64,000 bases of DNA from positions 62,001 to 126,000 of the forward strand of contig JALCLH010000008.1 in the NCBI GenBank assembly GCA_022647765.1. Reading direction: 5' to 3'. The notes under the pieces are model-generated. The model was given only the letters and a program-made list of their open reading frames with translations, was not told the DNA's origin and searched no databases. The DNA is from Acidipropionibacterium sp. (GTDB lineage Bacteria; Actinomycetota; Actinomycetes; Propionibacteriales; Propionibacteriaceae). Made by a program: the position numbers and the translations under genes. Positions 18,778 to 27,115 of this stretch are shown in pieces (position 1 is the first letter of the stretch; each line of letters begins with the position of its first letter).

Positions 18778-18926
18778 GGGTTGGATTTCACTCCGGGCCG
18801 CGGGCGCGGGTTCTGCCGACCTCGTGTTGAAAACCGTTCTCAACCCGGGGTTGGATTTCACTCCAGCCTCGCCGTCCCGGGGCCTTGGCCGGGCTGGATT
18901 ACGGCGAGGCGGGAGTGATTTCAACC
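18778..18926. repeat. Hairpin element, family B copy 2, with a duplicated left arm
   Basis: GGGTTGGATTTCACTCC occurs at 18778 and again at 18848, 70 bp apart. The second copy starts a full hairpin of about 78 bp: the left arm continues CAGCCTCGCCGT and the right arm reads ACGGCGAGGCGGGAGTGATT, ending TCAACC. The first copy has no complete partner and looks like a remnant. The interval 18756-19005 holds no gene otherwise. Confidence 0.7.
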
Positions 18927-18992
18927 GGTTGACCCGGGTCCCGACTCAGACTCGCCTCGTCCGCCCCGGTCATGGCCCAGATGCTCGCCCCA

Positions 18993-18998
18993 TAGGCT
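18993..18998 (+). promoter_or_regulatory. -10 box of the HAD hydrolase gene
   Basis: TAGGCT followed by 7 bases and the ATG at 19006. The spacing equals that before cydA, the BlaI-type gene, gntR and the amidotransferase gene, and implies a leaderless mRNA. Confidence 0.5.
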
Positions 18999-19005
18999 GA
19001 GACTC

Positions 19006-19662
19006 ATGACGAGTGATGACCTTGGGCCACTGGCGGACCGCGTCTTCGCGGCGGTGCTGTTCGACTCCGACGGCACCCTGATCGACTCCACGGCGACGGT
19101 CGAGCGGTCCTGGACCCGGTGGACCCGCAAGTACGGAGTGGATCCCACCGATACAAAGCACGGCATGCCGGTGATCGAGATCGTCAATGAGCTCATCGAC
19201 CCGCCGCGGCGCGAGGAGGCCCTCGCCGACATCCGCGGCTATGAGCTCAAGGATGTCGACGGGGTGGTGCCGATGCCCGGCGCGGCGGCGGCGCTGTCGG
19301 CGCTGGACTCCCGGACGGCGGCGATCGCGACCTCCTGCGACCGGGATCTCATGGAGGTGAGGCTGGCGGCCTCCGCGCTCCCGGCTCCCGATGTGGTGGT
19401 GACAAGGACCGATGTCGAGCGCGGCAAGCCGGCCCCCGATCCCTGGCTGCTCGCCGCGAGCCGGCTCGGCGTCGATCCGGTCGGGTGCCTGGTGGTCGAG
19501 GATGCTCAGCCGGGGGTGGACGCCGCCCGTGCGGCCGGCTGCGCCACCCTCGGTCTGCGCACGACCAGCAAAGACGGGCCGGACGCCGACGCCGTTGTGG
19601 AGGATCTGTCCCAGGTCCGGTTCGAGAAGAGGCCGGATGGGGTGCGAATCGGCCTGCGCTGA
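19006..19662 (+). CDS. HAD-superfamily (subfamily IA) phosphatase
   Basis: 218 residues. Motif I is LFDSDGTLIDS at residue about 17, motif II the TSC in AIATSCDRD, motif III the lysine in RGKPAPDPW, and motif IV VVEDAQPGVDAA. All catalytic residues are present, with an alpha-helical cap between motifs I and II. The closest types are sugar-phosphate phosphatases or beta-phosphoglucomutase-like enzymes; the substrate cannot be told. Single gene with hairpin elements on both sides. Confidence 0.88.
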   Translation: MTSDDLGPLADRVFAAVLFDSDGTLIDSTATVERSWTRWTRKYGVDPTDTKHGMPVIEIVNELIDPPRREEALADIRGYELKDVDGVVPMPGAAAALSALDSRTAAIATSCDRDLMEVRLAASALPAPDVVVTRTDVERGKPAPDPWLLAASRLGVDPVGCLVVEDAQPGVDAARAAGCATLGLRTTSKDGPDADAVVEDLSQVRFEKRPDGVRIGLR

Positions 19663-19680
19663 GGGGCTCGGGGGAAGACA

Positions 19681-19759
19681 TGGTCCCGATCACTCCCGAT
19701 ACGCCGTAAAACGTCGCCGGCGATGCACGAAGGGGGCTTTGCGGGAGTGATCGGGACCA
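19681..19759. repeat. 79-bp hairpin element, family A copy 4
   Basis: Perfect 18-bp arms (TGGTCCCGATCACTCCCG and its complement) flank a 43-base loop that is largely different in sequence from the other copies. The loop contains its own palindrome TCGCCGGCGA. It lies 18 bp after the HAD stop. Confidence 0.9.
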
Positions 19760-19826
19760 CGAAGACCGGCTGGCACCGTTCGGGGGTCGCGAGGGGGTTG
19801 TCCCCCCGCCTCCCAGCCGCACGCCG

Positions 19827-19868
19827 AGAGGCCATCCCGCAGGGACTCTGGCCCACTGACCGGGGAAA
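19827..19868 (-). repeat. Inverted partial copy of the 55-bp GC-rich repeat
   Basis: GAGAGGCCATCCCGCAGG, later CCCACTGACCGGGGAAA, is the reverse complement, with small changes, of the repeat found twice at 52288-52342 and 52555-52609. It lies in the non-coding stretch 19760-19900 before the end of the carbamate kinase gene. Confidence 0.55.
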
Positions 19869-19900
19869 CGAGGGGGGCTGGGGGAGTCGCCTCCCCCGCC

Positions 19901-20875
19901 TCAACAAATCGTCGTGCCGGCCGACCCGTCGAGGAGATGCTCCAGATCGGAGAGCCGCCCGATGACGGCGCGACCGTGATGGCGTCTCACGAAGTCGCAG
20001 CCGGCCTGGACCTTCGGCCCCATCGACCCGGCGGCGAAGTCGATCTTCTCCAGTTCGGCCACAGTGGCGGTCCGCAGCGGGCGGGCCTGCGGCGTCCCCC
20101 AGTCGAGCATCACGGCGTCGGCGTCGGTGGCCATCACCAGCACGTCGGCCTTGAGCTCGGAGGCGAACAGCGCGGAGCTGGCGTCCTTGTCGAGGACCGC
20201 CTCGACGCCGACGTAGAAGCCCCTGGGGTCGCGGGCGATCGGGATGCCGCCGCCACCGGTGCAGATCACGATGTGTCCGGCCGCCAGCAGCTGCTTAGTG
20301 GAGTCGACCTGGATGATCCGCCGCGGGCGCGGGCTGGGCACCACGCGCCGGGGGTGGCCGCCGTCGTCGGCGAAGGTCCAGCCGTGCTCGGCGGCCAGCT
20401 TCTCCGCCTCCTCGGGGGTGTAGATCGGGCCGACGGGTTTGGTCGGATTCTGGAAGGCCGGGTCGTCCAGGGCGACCTCGGCGAGGGTAAGGACGGTGGT
20501 CACCAGCCGCTGGCCGGATCCGCTGCGGACGGTCTCGCCCTCACGGTGCACCTCGGCGCGCTGCTGCTTGGTGAGCGCCCGGGCGCGCCGGGTCATCTCG
20601 TTGCGCAGCTCGGTCTCGATGAGATAGCCGATCATGCCCTGGGTCTCGGCGCCGAGCACGTCCAGCGGCAGCGGCTGATTGCCGTCGGGGTCGCGCTGGA
20701 GGGCGAGCATGCCGACCTGCGGGCCGTTGCCGTGGGTGATGACCAGCTCGTTCTCGGCCGCGGCGTCGAGCAGCGGGCCGCAGGCCTGCCGGATCTGGGC
20801 GCGCTGGTCGGCGACCGTGTTGGGACGCCCGCGCGGGGCGATCGCATTGCCGCCGACTCCGATGACGATTCTCAT
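19901..20875 (-). CDS. allK: Carbamate kinase
   Basis: 324 residues, intact. Family marks are VGGNAIAPRG at the N-terminus, THGNGPQVG at residue about 48, CTGGGGIPI, a KDASSALFA segment and ATDADAVMLDWG. It converts carbamoyl phosphate and ADP to ATP, ammonia and CO2. It is the last gene of an operon with the oxamate carbamoyltransferase subunits, with ATGA overlap to the previous gene, so it corresponds to AllK (YbcF) of E. coli. It harvests the carbamoyl phosphate made by AllFGH. Confidence 0.94.
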   Translation of the reverse strand: MRIVIGVGGNAIAPRGRPNTVADQRAQIRQACGPLLDAAAENELVITHGNGPQVGMLALQRDPDGNQPLPLDVLGAETQGMIGYLIETELRNEMTRRARALTKQQRAEVHREGETVRSGSGQRLVTTVLTLAEVALDDPAFQNPTKPVGPIYTPEEAEKLAAEHGWTFADDGGHPRRVVPSPRPRRIIQVDSTKQLLAAGHIVICTGGGGIPIARDPRGFYVGVEAVLDKDASSALFASELKADVLVMATDADAVMLDWGTPQARPLRTATVAELEKIDFAAGSMGPKVQAGCDFVRRHHGRAVIGRLSDLEHLLDGSAGTTIC

Positions 20876-21762
20876 CGTTCCGCCTTCTGGTCTAGGGATT
20901 GAGCAGGTGAAGATTCGGGGATGGGGGACGCCGGAATGGCGAGGCAGCGGGCCAGGGCGTCGACCCCGGCCATCAGGTCCGCTCCGGAGCTGTGACCCAC
21001 CTGTGCGAGTCGGGAGACGGCCCGGTCGAGGCCCCGTCGTTCCGGGTCGATGAGCGCCTCGAGGAGACCCAACACGGACGGTGAGAAGTCCCCTGCGGTG
21101 GCCAGTCTCAGGTGGCACAGGGAGGTCTCGGTGGTGAGATTCTCGGTCCCGGGCCTAGACAGCACGGCCGTGAAACGGCCGATGACGCCGACCCCGACCC
21201 CGGCCACCCGGCCTGCGGCGATGAGCCCCACCAGGGCGTCGTCCCCGGACGGGGTGAGCCCGATCCCCAGGCCGCACAGGGCATGCAGAGCGCCCTGACC
21301 GGCCCCGGATACGGGGTCGGTATCGGTGGCGACGGCGCGGGCGGCCCGGTCGAGCCGGGGCTGGCCGAAGCGGCGGCCGTCGGCGGTGTCGAACCAGGAC
21401 GCCGGGGCCCGGAAGGGCGCCAGAGTCGCGGGGCCGGCGAGGCGGGGGAAGCCTGGAAGGCGAGTGCCGACGACCTCGGCCCCGCCGGTCCGCAGCGCCA
21501 CCGGCGTCCCGATCCCGGCGAGACGCAGCTCGGCAAGCACACTGCTCTCGATCTGGGCCTGGCAGACCGTCTCGACCGGAGCCGCGGTGAGGTTGACGAT
21601 CAGCGGGACACCGCTCGCTTCACGACACCGAAGACTCACAGAGTGCTCATAGACTCCACACAGAGTCCCAGTCAGCTCGGCCCCGGGCCCGGTGCCAGCA
21701 GCCCAACGGGCCACCGGCTCGGACACCTCAACGGCGTCCACCAGCGTCAGCACGGCGGTCAT
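20872..21762 (-). CDS. allH: AllH-like DUF2877 subunit of oxamate carbamoyltransferase
   Basis: 296 residues with the DUF2877 pattern: LCGLGIGLTPSGDDALVGLI near residue 175, preceded by GAGQGALHA. It overlaps both neighbours by ATGA (the AllG stop and the carbamate kinase start). In E. coli the homologue YlbF (AllH) works with FdrA (AllF) and YlbE (AllG) as oxamate carbamoyltransferase. The gene order here, allF-allG-allH-allK, supports the same complex. No frame break. Confidence 0.87.
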   Translation of the reverse strand: MTAVLTLVDAVEVSEPVARWAAGTGPGAELTGTLCGVYEHSVSLRCREASGVPLIVNLTAAPVETVCQAQIESSVLAELRLAGIGTPVALRTGGAEVVGTRLPGFPRLAGPATLAPFRAPASWFDTADGRRFGQPRLDRAARAVATDTDPVSGAGQGALHALCGLGIGLTPSGDDALVGLIAAGRVAGVGVGVIGRFTAVLSRPGTENLTTETSLCHLRLATAGDFSPSVLGLLEALIDPERRGLDRAVSRLAQVGHSSGADLMAGVDALARCLAIPASPIPESSPAQSLDQKAER

Positions 21763-23058
21763 GACACGTCGACCCCGTAGACCTCGGCCAGCGCCTCCAG
21801 CGCCGAGGTGAAGCAGCCCAGCGGCGCCCGGACCGTGCCGGCGCCGATCTGGCCGACCCCGGGGTGGATCGAGGCGATGCCGGAATTGATGATCGGGGTG
21901 ATCCCGGTCTGCACCACCAGCCGCACGTCGATGCCGGTCGGAGCGCCCTGGAAGTTCCAGGTCGGGATCGGCATCCCGGGGTTGTGGGCGGTGACGATCT
22001 CGGCCATCTCCTCGGTGGTGGCCAGCGCCTCGTCGAACCCGCCGGTGCCCAGGAAGCGGGTGACGCCGGGAGCTGCGACGATGCTCATCCCGCCGAGCCC
22101 GAAGGTCTCCATGATCGCCGAGTCGCCCATATCGGGGGCGGCCTGGGACTGGTCGTAGCCGGTGAAGAAAAGCCCGGTCGGGGTGTTCACCGGGGCGGTG
22201 AACCAGCGGTCGCCCAGCCCGGAGACCCGGATGCCGAACTCGTAGCCGTTGCGGCACATCGCGGTGACGACCGACCCGGCGCGCACCGCGCGGGAGGCGT
22301 CGGCACAGGCCTTGGAGGCGGCCATCGCGATGTTGAGGAAGAACTGATCGGTGCGCCCCAGGAAGTCGGTCACCTCGGTGAGAGTCTCACGGGGAAGATC
22401 GGTGGCGGCCAGCAGCGGGGCCATATCCTTGGCGAACAGTGCGGAGGCCGCGATATTGCGCTGGTGCATCTCATCGCCCATGGTGAGGGCGCGGGCCATC
22501 ACCGGGGCCAGCGGGTAGCCGCCGTCGGTGCGAGCGAGCGCGGAGGCCAGAGCCGGGCCGAGGACGTCGCGCATCCAGGCGAGCCGGTCGAGCACCTCGG
22601 CGTCGTACCCGCCGAATCGCAGCACCTTGCCGATGCCCTCGTTGAGAGTCGAGTAGGAGACGTTGCCATAGGTGGTGTTGACCACCTTCATCAGCGCCAT
22701 GTGGGCGCTGGTGATGCCGCCCATCGGGGCCGACCGCGCCGGCCTCGTGACAGGGGATGAGGCGCACCTCGGAGGCCAGGATCGCCCGGGCCTGCTCCTC
22801 GGTGTCGGCCCAGCCCTCGAACAGGGCGGCGCCGATGCAGGCGCCCTGGATGGTCTCGGGCATGTGGGCGAAGTCGATCGGCGGCCCGGCGTGCAGCAGG
22901 GTCTTCTGCTCGGCGTCCAGCTCGGGGATGAGGGTGTGCGCCTGGGCGACGTCGACGAGGGTCGGTTGCCCGGCCGTCATCACCTCGACGACGGCCCGAT
23001 TGGCGTCGTTGATGGTCTCGAAGTCGTCGATCGTGCGGGAGATGTCGGTGAGATTCAT
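21759..23058 (-). CDS. allG: AllG-like DUF1116 subunit of oxamate carbamoyltransferase (frame-disrupted)
   Basis: ATG at 23058 with GAAGGTC upstream. The N-terminal 105 residues (from MNLTDISRTIDDFETIN to RLIPCHEAGAVG) are in one frame. A one-base shift at about 22730 moves the rest, MGGITSAHMALMKV onward, to another frame that ends at 21759. Joined length is about 432 residues, as in DUF1116 proteins (YlbE). Conserved stretches include GYDQSQAAPDMGDSAIMETFGLGG, split here as GYDQSQAAPDMGDS and MET FGLGG, and the tail NSGIASIHPGVGQIGAG. Confidence 0.86.
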
Positions 23059-23082
23059 CGGTGACCTTCTGTGTTGACGGGC

Positions 23083-24778
23083 TCAGCGGGCGAGAAGACG
23101 TTCGACGATGCGGGCCAGCCGGGCGTCGCCGCCGGCCGGCGGGGCCCAGGTCCACTGGACCACCGGGACGTCGAGAGGCGGCCAGCTCCTCGGCGAATCC
23201 GGCCGAGGCCCACATTGACCACCCTGGGGGCCGGCCAGCAGATCGGCGATCCGGGCCGGGCGCGGGCGCGGGGGTGGAGGCCGCCGGGGCGCCGATCCGG
23301 CGGGCCAGGGCGGCGGCGTGTCCGGGCCGCGGCGGCAGTTGCTGGACAGCACCCGGACGCCGGCCTCGGTGAGGGCCGGCGGTCTGGGCGGCCAGATCCT
23401 GCTCGTCTCGCGCGGTGCCGCAGACCGAGGCGACGACGCGCACCTGGCGGCCCTCGGCCTCGGCCCGGGCCAGCCCGTCGCGGATCGGCCCGGCGATGGC
23501 GCCCGGCGGGGTCGGCGGCCGATCCGTGGCCGATGACGACGTCGAGCAGCAGCACGGCGGTGGTCGGGGTCGGCGAGGGCCTCGGCGATCTTCTCGGCGC
23601 GCAGCGCGGGGTCGATCATCGGGTGCGGGCGGCCCTGGGTGTAGACGTCGTCGCCCAGGTCGATGATCCGGTGCTGCCCGGCGGCCAGCACGACGCCGGG
23701 GTCTCCGGCGCCGAGGGCGGCGTCCAGCCCGAGATCGTCGCGGACGATGACCGCGGCCTCGTCGGCCAGGGTGCCGCCGGTGTACAGCCCGACCAACCCG
23801 GCGTCCTTCCCGCCGGCTCCATTGAAGGAGGAGACGCCGACCAGCTCCACTGCGCGGGCGGCGGCGTCGGCGAGGGTGGTCGTGGCGGTGACATTGCCGT
23901 GCCGGCCGGCATCGCGCGGCCCGTCGACGAACATCGTGACCACCGGCTTGGAGAGCTGCTGGGCCTGCTCGTCGATCCGGGCGCGGACGGCGGGAGCCGG
24001 GGGCTTGCTCACCAGCACGATGACGTCGGTGTCCGGGTCGGCGTCCAGCGCGGCCAGTGCCTGGGAGGCGGTGCGCCCGCCGACGGCCTCGGACAGGTCG
24101 CGCCCGCCCAGGCCGATGGCGTGGCTGATTCCGGCGCCGAGCCGGTCGACCTGGGTCATCACCTCCTGGGTGCCGGTGCCCGAGGCGCCGACCACCCCGA
24201 CCGAGCCGGGGGCTGCAGAGGTTCCCGAAGGCCAGCGGGACGCCGTGGAAGGCGGAGGTGCCGCAGTCGGGCCCCATCACGAGCAGTCCGAGTTCGCCGG
24301 CCCGGGTCTTGAGATCGACCTCGTCGTCGAGGGTGACGTTGTCGCTGAACAGCATGACGTTGAGGCCGGCGTCCAGCAGGTGGCGGGCCTCGGCGGCCGC
24401 GTAGACGCCGGGAACCGAGACCAGCGCCAGGTTGGCCGCCGGCAGCTTGGCCCGCGAGCGGGCCAGGCTGTGCACCCGCGACATCGAGGAGCCGGTGGCC
24501 GCGGCGGACTGGGCGGCCAGCAGTTCGTCGACCCGGTCGACGGCGTCCTGGCTGATCTGCTCGTCGGCGGCGTCGATCCCGATGACGAGATCGGCCGGAC
24601 TGGCGGCGGCGAGCTCGGGGGAGTCGAAGCCGGTGTCGGCCATGATCGCCTTGTTGGCGGGGGTGCCCATCATCGCCGAGGCCTTGGCGACCCCGGGCAG
24701 GTCGGAGAGCGCGCGGCTGAGCACCATGAGGGCCACCGAGTCCTGATAGTGGTTCTTCTGCACGACGGTGGTGAGCAA
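23083..24778 (-). CDS. allF: FdrA/AllF subunit of oxamate carbamoyltransferase (multiply frame-disrupted)
   Basis: TTG start at 24778 with AGGAGG 5 bases upstream. The N-terminus (QNHYQDS-like QKNHYQDSVALM, then MMGTPANKAIM) and the CoA-ligase-like part (GLLVMGPDCGTS, then GIGASGTGTQEV as VGASGTGTQEVM, then SHAIGLGGRDLSE) identify FdrA. Reading jumps between all three frames at about 24215, 23580, 23510, 23380 and several times between 23350 and 23160, ending VVQWTWAPPAGGDARLARI. Joined length is about 560 residues. With AllG and AllH it phosphorolyses oxalurate to oxamate and carbamoyl phosphate. The density of shifts is the highest in the window. Confidence 0.8.
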
Positions 24779-24835
24779 TGCGACCTCCTGGGGATCGGCT
24801 CTGCCGATGCTGGAGGCAGACGCTGATGAACTAGA

Positions 24836-24868
24836 TGGTATACCAGATCGGGTGTTCTCCGCTAGAGT
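24836..24868 (+). promoter_or_regulatory. GntR operator and promoter between allF and gntR
   Basis: The perfect palindrome TGGTATACCA (24836-24845) lies in the space between allF (start 24778, minus) and gntR (start 24876, plus). A TAGAGT -10 box at 24863-24868 is 7 bases before the gntR ATG, which puts the palindrome on its -35 region. The sequence is of the TGGT-N2-ACCA kind bound by FadR-type GntR proteins. A second TGGTATACC occurs inside the gntR gene at about 25535. Confidence 0.6.
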
Positions 24869-24875
24869 TGAGCAC

Positions 24876-25568
24876 ATGGAGAGTCTTCGTGACAGGGCCG
24901 TCGCGCAGTTGCGCGAACGGATCCTCGGCAATGAGCTGCGCCCGGGCACCCGGTTGCGCGAGCGGACCCTCTCCGAGCAGCTGGGGGTCTCCCGGGTGCC
25001 GGTCCGCGAGGCGCTGATGGTGCTGGAGTCGGACCTGCTGGTCAGCGCCCCACGGCGCCCCGACGGCTCGGAGGGGGCTGGGATGGAGGTCTCCCGGTTC
25101 GATCGGCGCGACGTCGCCGAGCTCTTCGACGCCCGCGAGGCGCTGGAGCCGCTGGTCGCTCGGCTGGCCGCGATACATCGCTCCGAGGCGCAGCTGGAGC
25201 GGCTTCGCGAGTATGTCGAGACGGCGCTGAAGGCCTCGGCCGACGGGGACGACCGGGCCGGGGCGATTGCCAACGCCGGCTATCACGGACTGCTCGTGGA
25301 GTGCTCCGGGTCGGATCTCCTGGTGGGGTTGATGGCTCCGCTGCAGATGCGGATCGAGCGGCTCTTCCGGCGCACCATCGAGGGTCGCGCCCCCGAGCTG
25401 GCCGCCGATCATGTCCGGATGCTGACCGCCCTGGAGAACAAGGAGGCGGAGACCGCGGCCCTGCTGGCGCGGCTGCACGTGGTCTCCACCCGGGCGCCGA
25501 GCCTGGCTCTGTTCGAGCGGAAGACCGCAGATTGGTATACCCAGCCCGGTCTGGCGAGCAGTGGATAG
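24876..25568 (+). CDS. GntR-family (FadR/FCD) transcriptional regulator
   Basis: 230 residues. The winged helix is at residues 1-70 (AVAQLRERILGNELRPGTRL, then LSEQLGVSRVPVREALMVLE), and the FCD ligand domain follows (FDAREALEPLVARLAA, then HGLLVECSGSDLL). I prefer the ATG at 24876 over upstream starts because it gives the standard MESLRDRAVAQLRERI N-terminus and follows a -10 box by 7 bases. It diverges from allF-allG-allH-allK and probably controls it. Confidence 0.9.
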   Translation: MESLRDRAVAQLRERILGNELRPGTRLRERTLSEQLGVSRVPVREALMVLESDLLVSAPRRPDGSEGAGMEVSRFDRRDVAELFDAREALEPLVARLAAIHRSEAQLERLREYVETALKASADGDDRAGAIANAGYHGLLVECSGSDLLVGLMAPLQMRIERLFRRTIEGRAPELAADHVRMLTALENKEAETAALLARLHVVSTRAPSLALFERKTADWYTQPGLASSG

Positions 25569-25637
25569 ATGCCAGATGTCATCCGTCTCCGAAGCGGCGA
25601 AGGACAAGTTTCGTGGAGAGGTTGGTGTGCCGTGCCA

Positions 25638-25721
25638 GACCTGCACTTTTCACTCGCGTAAGGACCTCGAGTTGCGGTGACGCCCGGCGATAAGGGTTTA
25701 CGCGAGTGAAGAGTGCAGGTC
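25638..25721. repeat. Long-arm hairpin element, family C
   Basis: Two 24-bp arms with one mismatch, beginning GACCTGCA and continuing CTTTTCACTCGCGTAA, are separated by 36 bases. CTTTTCACTCGC-TAA is shared with the hairpin at 52430-52507. It lies between the ends of gntR and the small convergent gene at 25725, so it may serve as a terminator. Confidence 0.8.
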
Positions 25722-25724
25722 CGC

Positions 25725-26023
25725 TCACAGGTAGCCCTGCTCGTCAGCACTGTCGACGGCTGCGCCGACTGATCCGCCCGAGGTCAACCACTGGGCCGGT
25801 GACAGGCCGTCGAGGCGGTCGCGGGCGGCGGCGCGAGTTCGGGTGACAGGTCGGCTTCGGTGAGGTCACTGGCTCTTAACAGGAAGTCGTGTTCTGGGGC
25901 CGTCAGCGATTTCGTGGTGGTCTGATTCGCTTCACGGATAGCGTCTATGACCGCGTCGACCGGGACTCGGTAGCCACGCCTGGACGGAGCTTCGTCGAGT
26001 CTCTGGGAGTATGTCGTCGTCAT
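25725..26023 (-). CDS. Small hypothetical protein (probable frameshift)
   Basis: ATG at 26023, 11 bp downstream of the IclR gene stop. The first 60 residues (MTTTYSQRLDEAPSRRGYRV, then LRASDLTEADLSPEL) are in one frame that stops at 25784. A one-base shift near 25830 opens a continuation, ARDRLDGLSPAQWLTSGGSV then AVDSADEQGYL, stopping at 25725. The longer reading of about 99 residues looks like the real protein because it is compositionally uniform. I recognise no family; the size and charged helices would suit an antitoxin or DNA-binding accessory, but that is a guess. Confidence 0.5.
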
Positions 26024-26034
26024 TGTTCACCCCC

Positions 26035-26856
26035 TTAGATTGCCGAGACCAGCGCTTGATATCGCTTGCTGACTTCTCGGGCCTGTTCCGTCATGAGCTC
26101 CCCATAGGAGGGCAGCTTGGCCTGGTCGATCCGGGTATCCAAGTAGGCCACGCTGATTGCGCCGACTGGAAGACCATCGACATCAAAGACCGGGGTGGCT
26201 ATGGATGCAGACATGGGCAGCCGCTCCCCCGATGTCGTGGCCCATCCCCGCTCGCGGATCTCATCAAGGCGCCCTCGGATCGCCGCGACATCAGTCATTG
26301 TTCGCTCCGTTACGGAGGGAACCGGGATGTGAAGCATCAGCTCGATGTCCTCGGGCGGCATGAATGCGAGCATGCACAAGCCCGAGGCGCCAATATTGAG
26401 GGGTACCTGCTGACCCAGTGAGATAGTGATTCGGACCTGCTGAGGGCTGACGACCTGAGCGATGTAGCAGCGACGGTGGCCTATTCGTTCTGACATTGTG
26501 GAGGTCTCTCCGGTGAGCTCCGCAAGATGCGCCAATGTGGGCATCCCGGCGCGGTGAAGGCTGTCTGTCGCGCGCGCTTGCCGTCCGAGTGCATGTGCCA
26601 TGGGCCCCAGGTGGTACCGGCGATCGGCGCTGTCCTGCACTACCAGGCCGGAGTCGAGCAGGGTGCGCAGGATGCGATGCACGACCGACTTGCTGACGTC
26701 GATCTGGTGGGCGATCTCGGAGACTCCCAGCGGTCGGTCGGTGTGTGCGAACGCGAGCAGCACCTGCACGACGCGCTCGGTCGTCGAGGGTGACGCGGTG
26801 TGGGTCGTGAAGGTGGTGGACGACGTGTCGTGATCGTCGTGAGGGTCTTGAGGCAT
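26035..26856 (-). CDS. IclR-family transcriptional regulator
   Basis: 273 residues from the ATG at 26856, which has AGAGGA 8 bases upstream. Residues 1-20 are a His/Asp/Thr-rich tail. The winged helix follows (VVQVLLAFAHTDRPLGVSEI, then VSKSVVHRILRTLLDSGLV), and then the IclR effector domain (YIAQVVSPQQVRI, GASGLCMLAF). It diverges from the ABC-importer operon at 27116 and the space between carries repeated TTCC-GGAA dyads, so it is the likely local regulator. Confidence 0.92.
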   Translation of the reverse strand: MPQDPHDDHDTSSTTFTTHTASPSTTERVVQVLLAFAHTDRPLGVSEIAHQIDVSKSVVHRILRTLLDSGLVVQDSADRRYHLGPMAHALGRQARATDSLHRAGMPTLAHLAELTGETSTMSERIGHRRCYIAQVVSPQQVRITISLGQQVPLNIGASGLCMLAFMPPEDIELMLHIPVPSVTERTMTDVAAIRGRLDEIRERGWATTSGERLPMSASIATPVFDVDGLPVGAISVAYLDTRIDQAKLPSYGELMTEQAREVSKRYQALVSAI

Positions 26857-26910
26857 CGTGATGTTCCTCTTGCAGGACTGCCCGGGTTGTACCCCCGGCA
26901 GACACCAAGA

Positions 26911-26927
26911 GTTCCATTCAACGGAAC
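26911..26927. promoter_or_regulatory. Probable IclR operator near the iclR start
   Basis: GTTCCATTCAACGGAAC: GTTCC and GGAAC arms around 7 bases. The site lies 55 bp upstream of the IclR start codon and matches the sites at 27044 and 27062. Confidence 0.55.
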
Positions 26928-27023
26928 ACGATGTCAACCGTTCTCGCCACATGAAACAGACGCTTAACACTTCAGAAACCGTTTGACCCTAATAAGACGG
27001 CTAATCTCCTGAACTGCGCGGAA

Positions 27024-27078
27024 GGTTCCGGATAGCAGGAACCGTTCCGATGAACGGAACATATCCGTTGAGCGGAAC
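27024..27078. promoter_or_regulatory. Three tandem probable IclR operators before the catabolic operon
   Basis: Three dyads sit back to back: GGTTCC-N8-GGAACC (27024-27043), GTTCCGATGAACGGAAC (27044-27060) and TATCCGTTGAGCGGAAC (27062-27078). The last two repeat with an 18-bp step, close to two helical turns. They end 37 bp before the first gene of the operon. TTCC-N7-GGAA dyads are known for IclR-type regulators; assignment to this protein is inference from position. Confidence 0.6.
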
Positions 27079-27115
27079 AGTGCGCAGAGGCCATCACTAC
27101 TGTCAAGGAGTCCAG

